DNA of 64,000 nt from Polaribacter marinus (GCF_022662535.1 NZ_JAKQYM010000002.1:124001-188000), one strand, 5' to 3'; shown: positions 25,633-34,197, counted from the first letter of the stretch. Numbers and translations are program-made. Notes: generated from the letters alone by a model not told the origin.

Positions 25633-25968
25633 TTACTTTAGGTCAAATGAACCTTGTTTAAGATTCTTATTTTTTAAATATTGGATTTTTTCTTCTGCTA
25701 CTTTCAGTATTTCGTTATGATTTTCTTCGTCGATAATCTGATAAGCTACTTTGTCGCTAAAAAGTATAAGTCCAAGAGTTTTTTCTTCAATTCCGAACAA
25801 TTCTGCCAATATTGGAAGCATTTCTTTATTGGCATTTCTCTCTCCACGTTCAATTTTTCCTAATGTTGATGGGTCAATATCCAGTTTTGATGCAACTTTT
25901 CTTATCGGAAGATTTTGGTCTTCCCTTAATTTCCGCAAGTACTCTCCAAACGATAGTTTCGTGTTCAT
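25633..25968 (-). CDS. XRE-family controller (C-protein-like) of the R-M system
   Basis: A 111-residue protein with an N-terminal HTH (VASKLDIDPSTLGKIERGER, about 22-42) and a helical C-terminus. It is the first gene of the operon, 2 bases before the restriction gene. C proteins time restriction so that methylation comes first. A perfect 15-bp palindrome lies directly upstream as its likely operator. Confidence 0.87.
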   Translation of the reverse strand: MNTKLSFGEYLRKLREDQNLPIRKVASKLDIDPSTLGKIERGERNANKEMLPILAELFGIEEKTLGLILFSDKVAYQIIDEENHNEILKVAEEKIQYLKNKNLKQGSFDLK

Positions 25969-25981
25969 TTTTAGTGTTTCT

Positions 25982-26012
25982 CCTGAAAATAAATTCAGGA
26001 CAATAATTGTCC
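25982..26012. promoter_or_regulatory. Operator palindromes upstream of the controller gene
   Basis: Two inverted repeats abut: CCTGAA-N6-TTCAGG (25982-25999) and GGACAAT-A-ATTGTCC (25998-26012), both perfect. On the minus strand the 15-bp palindrome falls between a TTTG and a TATTTTCA element about 20 bases apart, so a bound protein would block the promoter. This fits autoregulation by the controller protein. Confidence 0.65.
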
Positions 26013-26226
26013 AAATGTAAACAAAGTTTTAGTTATGGACTATTTGTATTTAAAAAATGTTGTTGTTGGTTATTTACTTTTAATTTTTCCGTTTTAAAAA
26101 TGATTTGATTTTTCTCTTCATAGCAATGCTTAAAAAATCAGATTGTTTTTAAAATGAGCCTTAGCGGCAGGCGATAAGTAGAGTTTGTATATTTATATAA
26201 AAGTAAAAGTGTATAAAAATATAAAA

Positions 26227-26553
26227 TTATTTTTCGCCTAAAACTAAATCTCTAAATTCTATTAGCTTTTGCTTTATTATATGGAATTTCAATTTTTCAA
26301 CTGTACAATTAAGTCTTACGGCTGTAATATCTGCGGATAAAATATTAGCTCCATTTATTTTATACCATTTAGAGTTAGAACTTAAATCTTCTATTCCGTT
26401 AAGGATTAATTCCTCTTCAAATCCAGAAACATCTAATTCAACTACAAAGAAAAAATTATCAAATACTTTAAATCCTTCTGAATGATAAAAAGTGTTTTTT
26501 CTAATCATATTTTTTAGTAAACCAACAATAATATTATCGCTTTTTAGATACAT
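26227..26553 (-). CDS. Hypothetical 108-residue cytoplasmic protein
   Basis: A small protein with no signal peptide, span or known motif. It has alternating beta-like and helical segments (FKVFDNFFFVVELDVSGF). It lies 23 bases after a lipoprotein gene on the same strand, so the two may be co-transcribed. I do not recognise it. Confidence 0.6.
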   Translation of the reverse strand: MYLKSDNIIVGLLKNMIRKNTFYHSEGFKVFDNFFFVVELDVSGFEEELILNGIEDLSSNSKWYKINGANILSADITAVRLNCTVEKLKFHIIKQKLIEFRDLVLGEK

Positions 26554-26576
26554 ATTTTCGCTCTTTTAAGTTGATA

Positions 26577-27149
26577 TTAATTACAAAGTTTCCAACCATC
26601 ATTGGTTTTTTTATACTTAACTTGTTTAAATACTTCTTTAGGATTCGACTTCTCGTGTGTCTCTTTAAAAAAAGGAGTTTCATTAATTCGGATAAACTTC
26701 AATTTTACATTTGCAATATTTTCTGCTGGTATTTCGTGAATTTCTTCTACACTCTCAAACGTGTATTCACATATTTTAAACTTTCCTGTTATTCTACCTT
26801 TAGCATCTTTTTTAGAGCTAATTAAAAGTTTTTCAGCTTTAGGTGTTAAGCTAATTTCATATCTTTCTTTCATCCCTAAAACACCTTTTACACGTTGCAG
26901 TTCGCCCATATTGTAAAGACCCTTCTCTTCTAGTTTTTTATACGATTCTAAAAAAACGGTATTTTTCTTTTTAAACCTATCCCATTGCTCTAAAACCCCA
27001 TAAGAAGAAGTAGTTGTTTTTACAAGGTTTTTATTTCCTTGGCATTCAATAGCCATTGATTCGGCTTTACTAGTAGTTAGTTCATCTGAACTACAAGATA
27101 TTAATAATGTAAAAAGTAAAATTGGTAGGATTGTTGTTTTGAATTTCAT
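26577..27149 (-). CDS. Putative lipoprotein
   Basis: A 190-residue protein with a type II signal peptide: a hydrophobic core followed by LLISC, so Cys19 would be lipidated. The mature part is basic and mixed alpha/beta with a further pair of Cys near residue 129 and at the penultimate position. I know no function. It sits in the accessory island between the R-M operon and the MobC-like gene, where a relaxase would usually be. Confidence 0.72.
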   Translation of the reverse strand: MKFKTTILPILLFTLLISCSSDELTTSKAESMAIECQGNKNLVKTTTSSYGVLEQWDRFKKKNTVFLESYKKLEEKGLYNMGELQRVKGVLGMKERYEISLTPKAEKLLISSKKDAKGRITGKFKICEYTFESVEEIHEIPAENIANVKLKFIRINETPFFKETHEKSNPKEVFKQVKYKKTNDGWKLCN

Positions 27150-27232
27150 AAACTTATTGTTGATTAATTATATATGTTCTTTAATTTTTAGGCACAAAAA
27201 AACGTGGAACTGAATCTTATTGATATAGAGGT

Positions 27233-27322
27233 CTCGCCAGAAACCCTTTCCCCAAATAAGAACAGCCCACGCAGAACGTGGGCGTCTTAACTTTGAAATT
27301 GGGGAAATTTAAAACTGGCGAG
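27233..27322. repeat. Three-tier nested inverted repeat (large cruciform)
   Basis: Three perfect arm pairs nest around one centre: CTCGCCAG/CTGGCGAG (27233-27240, 27315-27322), TTTCCCCAA/TTGGGGAAA (27247-27255, 27299-27307) and GCCCACG/CGTGGGC (27265-27271, 27277-27283, loop CAGAA). It is far more GC-rich than its surroundings. It lies in a gene-free stretch between a lipoprotein gene and the MobC-like gene. Candidates are a transfer or single-strand replication origin of the element, or a structured RNA. Confidence 0.85.
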
Positions 27323-27479
27323 TTTCTATTACCAAATCAAAAGCTATTACGCTTTATATGTATATATTATAATTGTGTTTTTTTCTTATATTTTTTTATT
27401 TGTTTCAAATTTAAGCAAACTTTTAGAATGCTAAAACTTTGAGTTGTTATATTTAGTTTTTAATTTTCATCCAACTTTA

Positions 27480-27839
27480 CTAACTATGTAAAATTTTGAA
27501 AACTTTAATTATCCTTTTATTTTGTTCATCAACTATTGTTTTATACTCTCCTAATAATTCTAAAAATTGAAACATTTGACTTTCATTTAAGCCTTTAGAA
27601 ATATTTATATTTCTTGAAATTTGGTTAATATTATTTTCAACCTTTCTTCTGTCATTACCCATTTGGTTAAATAAATTTTCAATATGTTTTATCTCATTTA
27701 TAGGTCTATTACCTTCAATTTTATTAACTATAAAATCTGTTAAAGTAGCTAATTCTTTATTAGCTTCTATCTTCCATTTACTTTTTAATTCATAGGTTAT
27801 TCTAATTCCAATTCTTGTTTTTTTATCTAATTTTTCCAT
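27480..27839 (-). CDS. MobC-like ribbon-helix-helix mobilization protein
   Basis: A 119-residue protein. The N-terminal 45 residues (RIGIRITYELKSKWKIEANK) form a ribbon-helix-helix-like DNA-binding unit; the rest is helical with a conserved-looking INQISRNIN segment typical of relaxosome accessory proteins (MobC/MbeC type). Such proteins bind oriT and help a relaxase. The relaxase gene expected directly downstream is missing. The next upstream gene, toprim, is on the same strand. Confidence 0.72.
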   Translation of the reverse strand: MEKLDKKTRIGIRITYELKSKWKIEANKELATLTDFIVNKIEGNRPINEIKHIENLFNQMGNDRRKVENNINQISRNINISKGLNESQMFQFLELLGEYKTIVDEQNKRIIKVFKILHS

Positions 27840-27871
27840 ATTTTAGGTTTTTGAGTTCCGAAAAAAGCACT

Positions 27872-27930
27872 CTTACGGAGTAAGCAAATTTTGTGTTTTT
27901 AGTGAATTTGTTAAAATTTGTACGTACAAA
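27872..27930. promoter_or_regulatory. Palindromes upstream of the MobC-like gene; oriT candidate
   Basis: CTTAC-GGA-GTAAG (27872-27884) and the perfect 14-bp palindrome TTTGTACGTACAAA (27917-27930) lie 33-91 bases before the MobC-like start. Origins of transfer often sit in this position with short inverted repeats next to the nick site. They could instead be operators of the gene. The rest of 27931-28150 is AT-rich without a gene. Confidence 0.45.
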
Positions 27931-28151
27931 CACACATCTTGCACTCTATATTTTGATATAAATATTTACAGAAAACCACCAAATATGATTTATGATAATT
28001 TTCTAGAAATAGTCAATCACGGATAAAATTAATTTTTTAAGCAACTTGTAACAATTCTCTAAAAATATATTGTTATAAAATTATAATAACACATTTGTAT
28101 AAAAGTATTTAGATATAATGCTATAAAAATATAATTGTATAAAGGTGTATG

Positions 28152-28199
28152 AGAAATAATAAAGCAAGTTGTATTTTAAGCTTGCTTTATTATTTCTCG
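28152..28199 (-). terminator. 18-bp perfect stem-loop after the toprim gene
   Basis: GAGAAATAATAAAGCAAG (28152-28169) pairs with CTTGCTTTATTATTTCTC (28182-28199) around a 12-base loop. It lies 24 bases beyond the stop codon of the toprim gene and probably ends that transcript, although the T-rich part is inside the stem. Confidence 0.7.
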
Positions 28200-28222
28200 T
28201 AAAACCAATTTTATTAAAAAAT

Positions 28223-29026
28223 TCAAGGTTTAATTTTGATTAAATAATCATTGAAATCTTTATAATTATTATAAATTTTTCTCTTATCGATAGACTTATC
28301 TGGAAATAGTTCTAAAATTACATTAGTTGTTCTATTACCCTCTACATCATTATCTAGGAAGCAATAAATTGTCTTATGTTTTTTTAAAAAATCAATTCCT
28401 TTTTTTAGTTGAGAAGTAGAGTTTAAAATCAAAAAGTTCATTTCTGTCACTTCTGGGTAAAGTGTTTTGAAAGATAAAAAATCTATAAACCCTTCAAAAA
28501 CGCAAACACTTTTTACATTTTTTTTGTAAAATGTTGTTATGTTTTTGTTTAGTAGAGTACCTTTAAATTTTGGGTGATTACTTCCGTTATAGTTCAACTC
28601 ATAACCATCAGTATCATTAATAAAACCTACAGCTTTTCGTGGGTATTTTTCATAATATCCATAATCAACTTCAAGACAATATTTTTCCATTATTTTTTTT
28701 GAAATACCTCTTTTTATTAAATAATTTAATAAATGAAAATCTGTTAATTTTTGAGTATTCCAAATACAATTTTTAAGATTTACGCTTATAGTTTTTGATT
28801 TTCTGATAGCATTTGTTTTAACATTTGTCAAAAGACGACTTAGAACAGTTATATTTCCGCCTTTTCCAGAGCCATAATCAATAAATAAGTCTTTTTGGTA
28901 ATCTACCTTGAAAGAAGCATTTTTTTCATCTCTTAATGGCGATAAATACATTCCATATGTACCGTAATTTTTAGTTGGGTGTATATTTTTTGTAGCCAAA
29001 TAATCTTTTATATTGTTGTGAGACAT
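28223..29026 (-). CDS. Toprim-domain primase-like protein
   Basis: A 267-residue protein. The first 70 residues look like a CHC2-type region that has lost its cysteines (SPLRDEKNASFKV, DYGSGKGGNI). The toprim fold follows: VCVFEGFIDF with catalytic Glu, and YCFLDNDVEGNRT with the DxD-like acid pair. Such short primase-like proteins are common in Bacteroidota plasmids and mobilizable elements and probably prime replication. One iteron (29020-29039) overlaps its start codon, so initiator binding may repress it. Confidence 0.83.
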   Translation of the reverse strand: MSHNNIKDYLATKNIHPTKNYGTYGMYLSPLRDEKNASFKVDYQKDLFIDYGSGKGGNITVLSRLLTNVKTNAIRKSKTISVNLKNCIWNTQKLTDFHLLNYLIKRGISKKIMEKYCLEVDYGYYEKYPRKAVGFINDTDGYELNYNGSNHPKFKGTLLNKNITTFYKKNVKSVCVFEGFIDFLSFKTLYPEVTEMNFLILNSTSQLKKGIDFLKKHKTIYCFLDNDVEGNRTTNVILELFPDKSIDKRKIYNNYKDFNDYLIKIKP

Positions 29027-29349
29027 TTTTACGAAGTTTAAAATGATGATTTATAAATTTTGAGACGTTTTTACGAAGTTTCAAAAAAATGCTAGTATTT
29101 TTTTAAAATTTTTCATTTTTAATTAATTTGTAAACTACTGATAATCAGTGATTTTTTTTCTTTCATTTTGTCTAAATACTAGGTTAATTGTTTTTTCTTA
29201 ATAGGTTAACCTATTGTATGGTGTTTTTTAAACCCTCTAACTGCCTGAATTTTAGTTTTTTAAAAATTTTAGACAAGACGTTTTTACGAAGTTTTCCACT
29301 CAATTTTGAGATGTTTTTACGAGCTTATCGGGACGTTTTTACGAACTCT
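29020..29349. repeat. Five iterons around an AT-rich core: replication origin
   Basis: A 20-base repeat close to GAGACGTTTTTACGAAGTTT occurs five times in the same orientation: 29020-29039, 29062-29081, 29275-29294, 29308-29327 and 29330-29349. The core GTTTTTACGA is kept in four; the first has ATTTTTACGA. A very AT-rich 190-base stretch separates the two clusters. With the Rep_3 initiator gene ending inside the last iteron, this is a typical iteron-controlled plasmid origin. Confidence 0.88.
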
Positions 29350-30307
29350 TATTTATTTTGACTTTATATTCTGGAAGAATAGTCGAAATCAGTAAGTTAG
29401 TAACATCATTTTTAGTTTTTTTCGAATTATTTGTTGAAAGTTCGTTTTTTAGTCTTTTAACTCGATTATAGAATTGTTCTGAATTTCCGCTGTCAATAAT
29501 TTGTTCTGTTATCAACTGTGGTTGATTAGAATCATTAGAAGATAAAAAGACCTTTAAAAAATTAAAGATGAACATATCTCGATTACCTCTAATTTTGTTT
29601 TGATAATTTCTTTCTAATGCAACTGAATTATTGGTGTTAATAATTTTAAAGGATAAGTAGCAGTTAGTTTTTTGTTTGTTGATTTTGTAGTTAAATTCAA
29701 CTTCACACTTATTTTTTAGCTCTTTATTTACAAGATTTATTTTTTTTCTTAAATCTGAAGTTCGTAGATATTTATTTTCAATTCCTATTATCTTTCTGAA
29801 TTTAGACTCACTTATATTAAAACCACCTTTGTCACTAAATTGAATAAGTAGTTTATAGATTCTTTTAGAATAGATGCTTTTTAAGGAAATAAAATGTTTA
29901 AAATCTAATTTACTGTAACCGCCTTTTAAATAGGTTAAGAATTCAACTGTAAAGCCAGGGATTTCAATAATTACTTCTCTTTTGTTTTCTGTTTTTCTAT
30001 ACCCAGAAATGAAGTTCGTTATTGTTCTCTCAATTTTTTCGTGTTTAGGTATATTTTTTGAATAATCAATACTAGTATTTGAAAGTTTTTTTAAAGTGCT
30101 TTCAATAGATTTATAGTTTCTATTGATGTTTAAATACTTGAATTTGAGTTGTATTTTCTCTGATTTATATTCTTTGAACTCTTCAAAATGATTTATATGT
30201 TTAATTTGGTTAAGAATATGAAAAATAATATTTTCATCAAGACTTGTAAGTTCCTTATTAAAGGATGCGTAAATTATATGATTAGGATGATTTATGATTG
30301 TCTTCAT
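29339..30307 (-). CDS. Rep_3-family (RepB/RepE-like) replication initiator
   Basis: A 322-residue protein with the two winged-helix layout of Rep_3 initiators: residues about 10-130, then 131-230 with FISLKSIYSKRIYKLLIQF and FRKIIGIENKYLRTSDLRKK, family hallmarks of the second winged helix. It should bind the adjacent iterons and start replication of the circular form. Its start overlaps the stop of the upstream HTH gene by one base (TAATG). Presence of a plasmid-type initiator with an integrase suggests an element that can both integrate and replicate. Confidence 0.87.
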   Translation of the reverse strand: MKTIINHPNHIIYASFNKELTSLDENIIFHILNQIKHINHFEEFKEYKSEKIQLKFKYLNINRNYKSIESTLKKLSNTSIDYSKNIPKHEKIERTITNFISGYRKTENKREVIIEIPGFTVEFLTYLKGGYSKLDFKHFISLKSIYSKRIYKLLIQFSDKGGFNISESKFRKIIGIENKYLRTSDLRKKINLVNKELKNKCEVEFNYKINKQKTNCYLSFKIINTNNSVALERNYQNKIRGNRDMFIFNFLKVFLSSNDSNQPQLITEQIIDSGNSEQFYNRVKRLKNELSTNNSKKTKNDVTNLLISTILPEYKVKINKSS

Positions 30308-30591
30308 TATCTCCTATTTTTATTTGTGTATGATAATGCAACTTTACTTAAATAGGCAGGTGCTAATTTCTTATTACTTAATAAATAAGTATTTAAATCA
30401 TCAATGTCAAAATAAATACATTTTCCACCGGGTTTTGAATGCGTTATTTTTCCTGCTGATACAAGTTTGTATAAATAGCTTTCAGCAATCCCCGAATAAA
30501 TAGATGCTTCGGGAATTGTTAAAACTCTTTTCTGTGATAATAGTAATTCTTCAATGTTATTTAATCTCTGGTCTAATGTTAAAACGTCCAT
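30307..30591 (-). CDS. Excisionase-like helix-turn-helix protein (module 2)
   Basis: A 94-residue protein with a short N-terminal helix and a winged helix (LTIPEASIYSGIAESYLYKL, wing HSKPGGKCIYF). It resembles the HTH protein at 14763-15065 of module 1. It is coupled to the initiator gene by TAATG. Likely excision factor or operon regulator. Confidence 0.87.
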   Translation of the reverse strand: MDVLTLDQRLNNIEELLLSQKRVLTIPEASIYSGIAESYLYKLVSAGKITHSKPGGKCIYFDIDDLNTYLLSNKKLAPAYLSKVALSYTNKNRR

Positions 30592-30618
30592 ATTTTAATT
30601 CGTTTAAAATTAATAATG

Positions 30619-30634
30619 AACAAGTGCACTTGTT
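30619..30634. promoter_or_regulatory. Perfect 16-bp palindrome AACAAGTGCACTTGTT
   Basis: It lies 28-43 bases upstream of the HTH/initiator operon start (30591), where an operator is expected. A dimeric regulator, perhaps the HTH protein itself, is the likely binder. No other feature is seen in 30635-30735. Confidence 0.7.
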
Positions 30635-30735
30635 TTCTTTTGTTGTTATCGATACAGCGAAAATCCAACAAAGGCAACTAAACCAAGGGGAAAAACATAA
30701 AAAACATATTTTACAGACCTTAATAATTACTAATT

Positions 30736-31389
30736 TTAATGTAGTTTTAGAAGCTTTTTATAAATAGGTGAATCTAATTTGGCTTTTGGAAATTTGGATT
30801 TGGCGGTACTAAATTCAGAAGCTTCTATTTTTTGACCATCATTATCAGAATATAAATGAGAAGAATATAAGGGTCTTAAGCTCTCATCCTTATTATTAAA
30901 GATACTTGTTTGTATGTATAGAAGTGTATTGCTGATTTGAATTTTACTATTAAAGCTAAAATAAAATTTTTCATCAAGACCTAATTTGTATAATTCATTA
31001 TTGCTCATTTTTACCAATAGATAGATTAATGTTGATGTCGATTTAGATTTATTAAAATATCCAGATAATATAGATTCTAGTTTTTTAATTAATTCTTCAT
31101 TTTCATAATGTGTAAAAATTTCTACTGTAGATTTATATTTTTTTACATTTAATCTCCTTTTTTGTTCTAAAACGGCTAGCTTAATAAATAAACATAGAAA
31201 ATATATGATTATAAGTGAAAGAATAAGAAATCCCCATTTAAAAAGAGTGTATTCAGGCGATAGAAATAAAACAATATTGATGAAAATTAATATTAGTATT
31301 ACTATTGAATTAAAGATAATAGGAAGTATAAGATACTTTTCAGATATGAATATTAATTTATCAGCTAGTTTATAATATTTTTTTTTCAT
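30736..31389 (-). CDS. Element-borne membrane protein
   Basis: A 217-residue protein with two membrane spans (about residues 20-42 and 50-72) and a basic, mainly helical cytoplasmic part. It occupies the same position after the integrase as the 321-aa protein of module 1 but has no visible similarity to it. I do not recognise it. Confidence 0.7.
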   Translation of the reverse strand: MKKKYYKLADKLIFISEKYLILPIIFNSIVILILIFINIVLFLSPEYTLFKWGFLILSLIIIYFLCLFIKLAVLEQKRRLNVKKYKSTVEIFTHYENEELIKKLESILSGYFNKSKSTSTLIYLLVKMSNNELYKLGLDEKFYFSFNSKIQISNTLLYIQTSIFNNKDESLRPLYSSHLYSDNDGQKIEASEFSTAKSKFPKAKLDSPIYKKLLKLH

Positions 31390-31392
31390 AGT

Positions 31393-32535
31393 TTAAAATT
31401 TTAATATTGGTATTAAGTTAGCAGCTTCTTTCATTTTCTTATCAATAATTTTGGCGTATATCTCTGTGGTGCGTATTGCTTTATGTCCCAATCTTTTTGA
31501 AACCGTATAAATATCTGCTCCATTTTCCAATAATAAAACAGCATTGGTATGACGTGCCGAATGAAAAGTTATGTGCTTCGTAATTCCTGCATACATACAC
31601 CATCTTAATAAGATGAAATTCATATGTGCGCTATAATGTAAATTAACAAAAACTCTTTCATTTTTACCTTTTCTTTCTCCAAGTAAATCTCTTGCTTGTT
31701 TAGAAATATATAAATATTCTACACCGTTTGTTTTCTTTTGAGCAAAAACCATTCTATAAATTTCGTTACCTTCTTTGTCTATTCCCTCATCTCTAATTTC
31801 ACTCCAAATAAGTTTATTAATGTCACTCCATCTAGCTCCTGTTAAAATAGAAAACAAAAAAGCAGTTTTTAAAACAGGGATTCTACATTCTGTTTTGAAT
31901 AAATCGGAAACTTCATCTAAAGTTAAATATTCTCTATGAGTTTCACCCATAGGAATGCTTTTAACCTTTCTTACAATGTTTTCTTTTAAATATCCTTCTT
32001 CAAATGCTGCTGATAAACAAGCTTTAAATTTATTGTAGTAAGTATGTTTTGTATTTTGAGAAAGGGGGTAACCAGACTTTGCAATCGCTTTTGTGTGTAG
32101 GAATTTTTGAAAATTTTTAACAAAATCAATATCTATTTCGTCAAATGTAATGTTAGTAGGACAAAATTTTTCGATATGTTTTTGAGCAGCTTCCCAATTA
32201 TCATAATTTTTATCAGATTGATAACGTTCTTCTTTTTTAAGAATATAAAATTGAAGGAATTGCAGTTTGCTTTTACTTCTATCTTGAATTTTAAATTTAC
32301 CTTGAAGGTATTCAGCTTTTCTAATACTAAAAATATTTTCTGCTAATTCAAGATTTTCTTTATTTTCTTTTTTCTCTTTTGAAGTAGAAGGAGCAAGGTG
32401 TAAGTATATTTTTAAATATTCCTGTCTTCTATTGTGGATTCTCTTTCCTTCAGTATTAATTGAACTTCCATTATAGTACTCAATAAATAAACTGATGTTG
32501 TCTTTTAATTTTTTTTGCTTTAATGTGATTTTCAT
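31393..32535 (-). CDS. Tyrosine site-specific integrase (module 2)
   Basis: A 380-residue tyrosine recombinase. I chose the ATG at 32535 because MKITLKQKKLKDNISLF matches the first residues of integrase 1 (MKVTLRQRKKNKNISLY); the open frame extends 26 codons further upstream without family similarity. Catalytic residues: Arg235 (TGARWSDI), His325 and Arg328 (FHSARHTNA), His351 and Tyr360. It begins 171 bases from the end of mnmE, the usual place for an integrase whose att site is the mnmE 3' end. Confidence 0.94.
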   Translation of the reverse strand: MKITLKQKKLKDNISLFIEYYNGSSINTEGKRIHNRRQEYLKIYLHLAPSTSKEKKENKENLELAENIFSIRKAEYLQGKFKIQDRSKSKLQFLQFYILKKEERYQSDKNYDNWEAAQKHIEKFCPTNITFDEIDIDFVKNFQKFLHTKAIAKSGYPLSQNTKHTYYNKFKACLSAAFEEGYLKENIVRKVKSIPMGETHREYLTLDEVSDLFKTECRIPVLKTAFLFSILTGARWSDINKLIWSEIRDEGIDKEGNEIYRMVFAQKKTNGVEYLYISKQARDLLGERKGKNERVFVNLHYSAHMNFILLRWCMYAGITKHITFHSARHTNAVLLLENGADIYTVSKRLGHKAIRTTEIYAKIIDKKMKEAANLIPILKF

Positions 32536-32706
32536 AATAGGTGTACATTTGTACAGCTTTGTGAAAAATAAAATAGTGTAGCTGTACTTTAGGAGTACCA
32601 AAACTACTAACAAAGTGTTTCGAAAGGAAAGAAAATAAAATTACTTTTTATAAAAAGGCTGTTTGTCAGCTCTTTATAGTCTTTTGCTTTCCTTTGTTAT
32701 CCCTCG

Positions 32707-34101
32707 TTACTTCCCTATACAAAAATTTCCAAAAATATGCCCTAATATATCTTTATCAACATCATATTCACCGGTAATATTACCTAGGTGACGTAAACAT
32801 TCGCGAATATCAATAGAAAATAAGTCGGTAGAAATATCCAAATCGATACCTTCTTGTACAGAATTAATAGCGATTAAAGCATTGTTTAAAGCTTCAAAAT
32901 GGCGGGAATTGGTTACAATCGTTTCATTATTGCTTAATGCACCAATATTTACCAAAGAAGTTAACTCATTTTTAAGTTCTTCAATTCCTGTTTTGTTTTT
33001 AGCAGAAAGTAGAATTAAATTCTCAATTTCAGATTGTAAAATAGACGAATCATGACAAGATAAGGTATCAATTTTATTGGCAATCACTAATAAACGTTTG
33101 TTTGGGAAACGAGTTTTTATGGTCTCTATTTCATGCAGAAACTCTTCACTAGCATAGGCATATTTATTAGAATCGATTAAGAAAATGATCAACTGTGCAT
33201 TTTCCGCTTTCTCATATGCTTTTTTAATACCGATACTTTCTACTACATCTTCCGTTTCTCTAATTCCGGCAGTATCTATAAAACGGAAAGCAACACCATC
33301 AATAATCATTTCGTCCTCAATAGCATCTCTGGTAGTCCCTGCAATATCCGAAACAATGGCTTTCTCTTCATTTAAAAGTGTATTTAATAAAGTAGATTTT
33401 CCCACATTAGGTTCTCCAATAATGGCAACCGGAATTCCATGTTTCATAGCATTTCCAAAAGAAAAAGAATCAATCAAACGTTTTAAAACAAAGGTAATTT
33501 TAGAAACCAATTCTTTAAACTTGGTTCTGTCTGCAAATTCTACATCTTCACCAGAAAAATCTAGTTCTAACTCTATTAAGGCAGCAAAATCTAATAATTG
33601 AGCTCTTAGCTCTTTTAATTCATTGGTAATTCCACCACGCATTTGTTGTATGGCCATTTGATGACTCGCTGCAGAATTAGAAGCAATAACATCTGCTACT
33701 GCTTCTGCTTGACTTAAATCCATTTTTCCATTTAAAAAAGCGCGCATGGTAAATTCACCATTATCAGCCATTCTACAACCATTTTGTAAAAAAAGTTGAA
33801 TAATTTCTTGTTGTATAAAACTAGAACCATGGCAAGAGATTTCTACAACATTTTCTCCTGTGTAGGAGCGAGGGTTCTTAAAAATTGAGACCAAAACTTC
33901 ATCTATAATAATATCATTATAAATAATATGTCCTAAATGAATGGTATGTGTTTTCTGCTTTTTTAATGATTTTCCTGTTTTAATCGATTTAAAAAAAGCA
34001 GCAACAATATCAATAGACTTTTCTCCAGAAAGTCTAATTACAGAAATTGCGCCAACACCAGAAGGTGTTGCTAAAGCAATAATAGTATCATTTTGTATCA
34101 T
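32707..34101 (-). CDS. mnmE: tRNA modification GTPase MnmE
   Basis: About 464 residues from the ATG at 34101 (MIQNDTIIALATPSG, the conserved start; a second ATG lies five codons upstream). It has an N-terminal tetrahydrofolate-binding domain, a helical domain and an inserted G domain with GEPNVGKST (G1), DTAG (G3) and NKID (G4), and the invariant C-terminal CIGK whose Cys is catalytic. With MnmG it adds the carboxymethylaminomethyl group at U34 of certain tRNAs. The C-terminus is intact even though an element lies directly at its stop codon. Confidence 0.97.
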   Translation of the reverse strand: MIQNDTIIALATPSGVGAISVIRLSGEKSIDIVAAFFKSIKTGKSLKKQKTHTIHLGHIIYNDIIIDEVLVSIFKNPRSYTGENVVEISCHGSSFIQQEIIQLFLQNGCRMADNGEFTMRAFLNGKMDLSQAEAVADVIASNSAASHQMAIQQMRGGITNELKELRAQLLDFAALIELELDFSGEDVEFADRTKFKELVSKITFVLKRLIDSFSFGNAMKHGIPVAIIGEPNVGKSTLLNTLLNEEKAIVSDIAGTTRDAIEDEMIIDGVAFRFIDTAGIRETEDVVESIGIKKAYEKAENAQLIIFLIDSNKYAYASEEFLHEIETIKTRFPNKRLLVIANKIDTLSCHDSSILQSEIENLILLSAKNKTGIEELKNELTSLVNIGALSNNETIVTNSRHFEALNNALIAINSVQEGIDLDISTDLFSIDIRECLRHLGNITGEYDVDKDILGHIFGNFCIGK

Positions 34102-34197
34102 ACTGCAAATATACATCGCTTAATTAAGTTGTATAAATCTTTTGTAACAAAACAAGAAATTCTGCGTCAAATTAGTAATAACTAACAAAAAAAAGTG

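Larger units (their letters stand above)
27150..32706 (-). mobile_element. Integrative element module 2, with iteron replicon (approximate borders)
   Basis: Minus-strand genes for a MobC-like RHH protein, toprim primase, Rep_3 initiator, HTH protein, membrane protein and tyrosine integrase, with five iterons. The right end abuts the stop codon of mnmE at 32707, a known attachment target of integrative islands. The left end is not defined; the nested inverted repeat at 27233 may mark it. No relaxase was found. Confidence 0.65.

Noticed and set aside
29020..29349. CRISPR array
   Set aside because: The repeats are irregularly spaced, AT-rich iterons next to a Rep_3 gene, without uniform spacers or cas genes.
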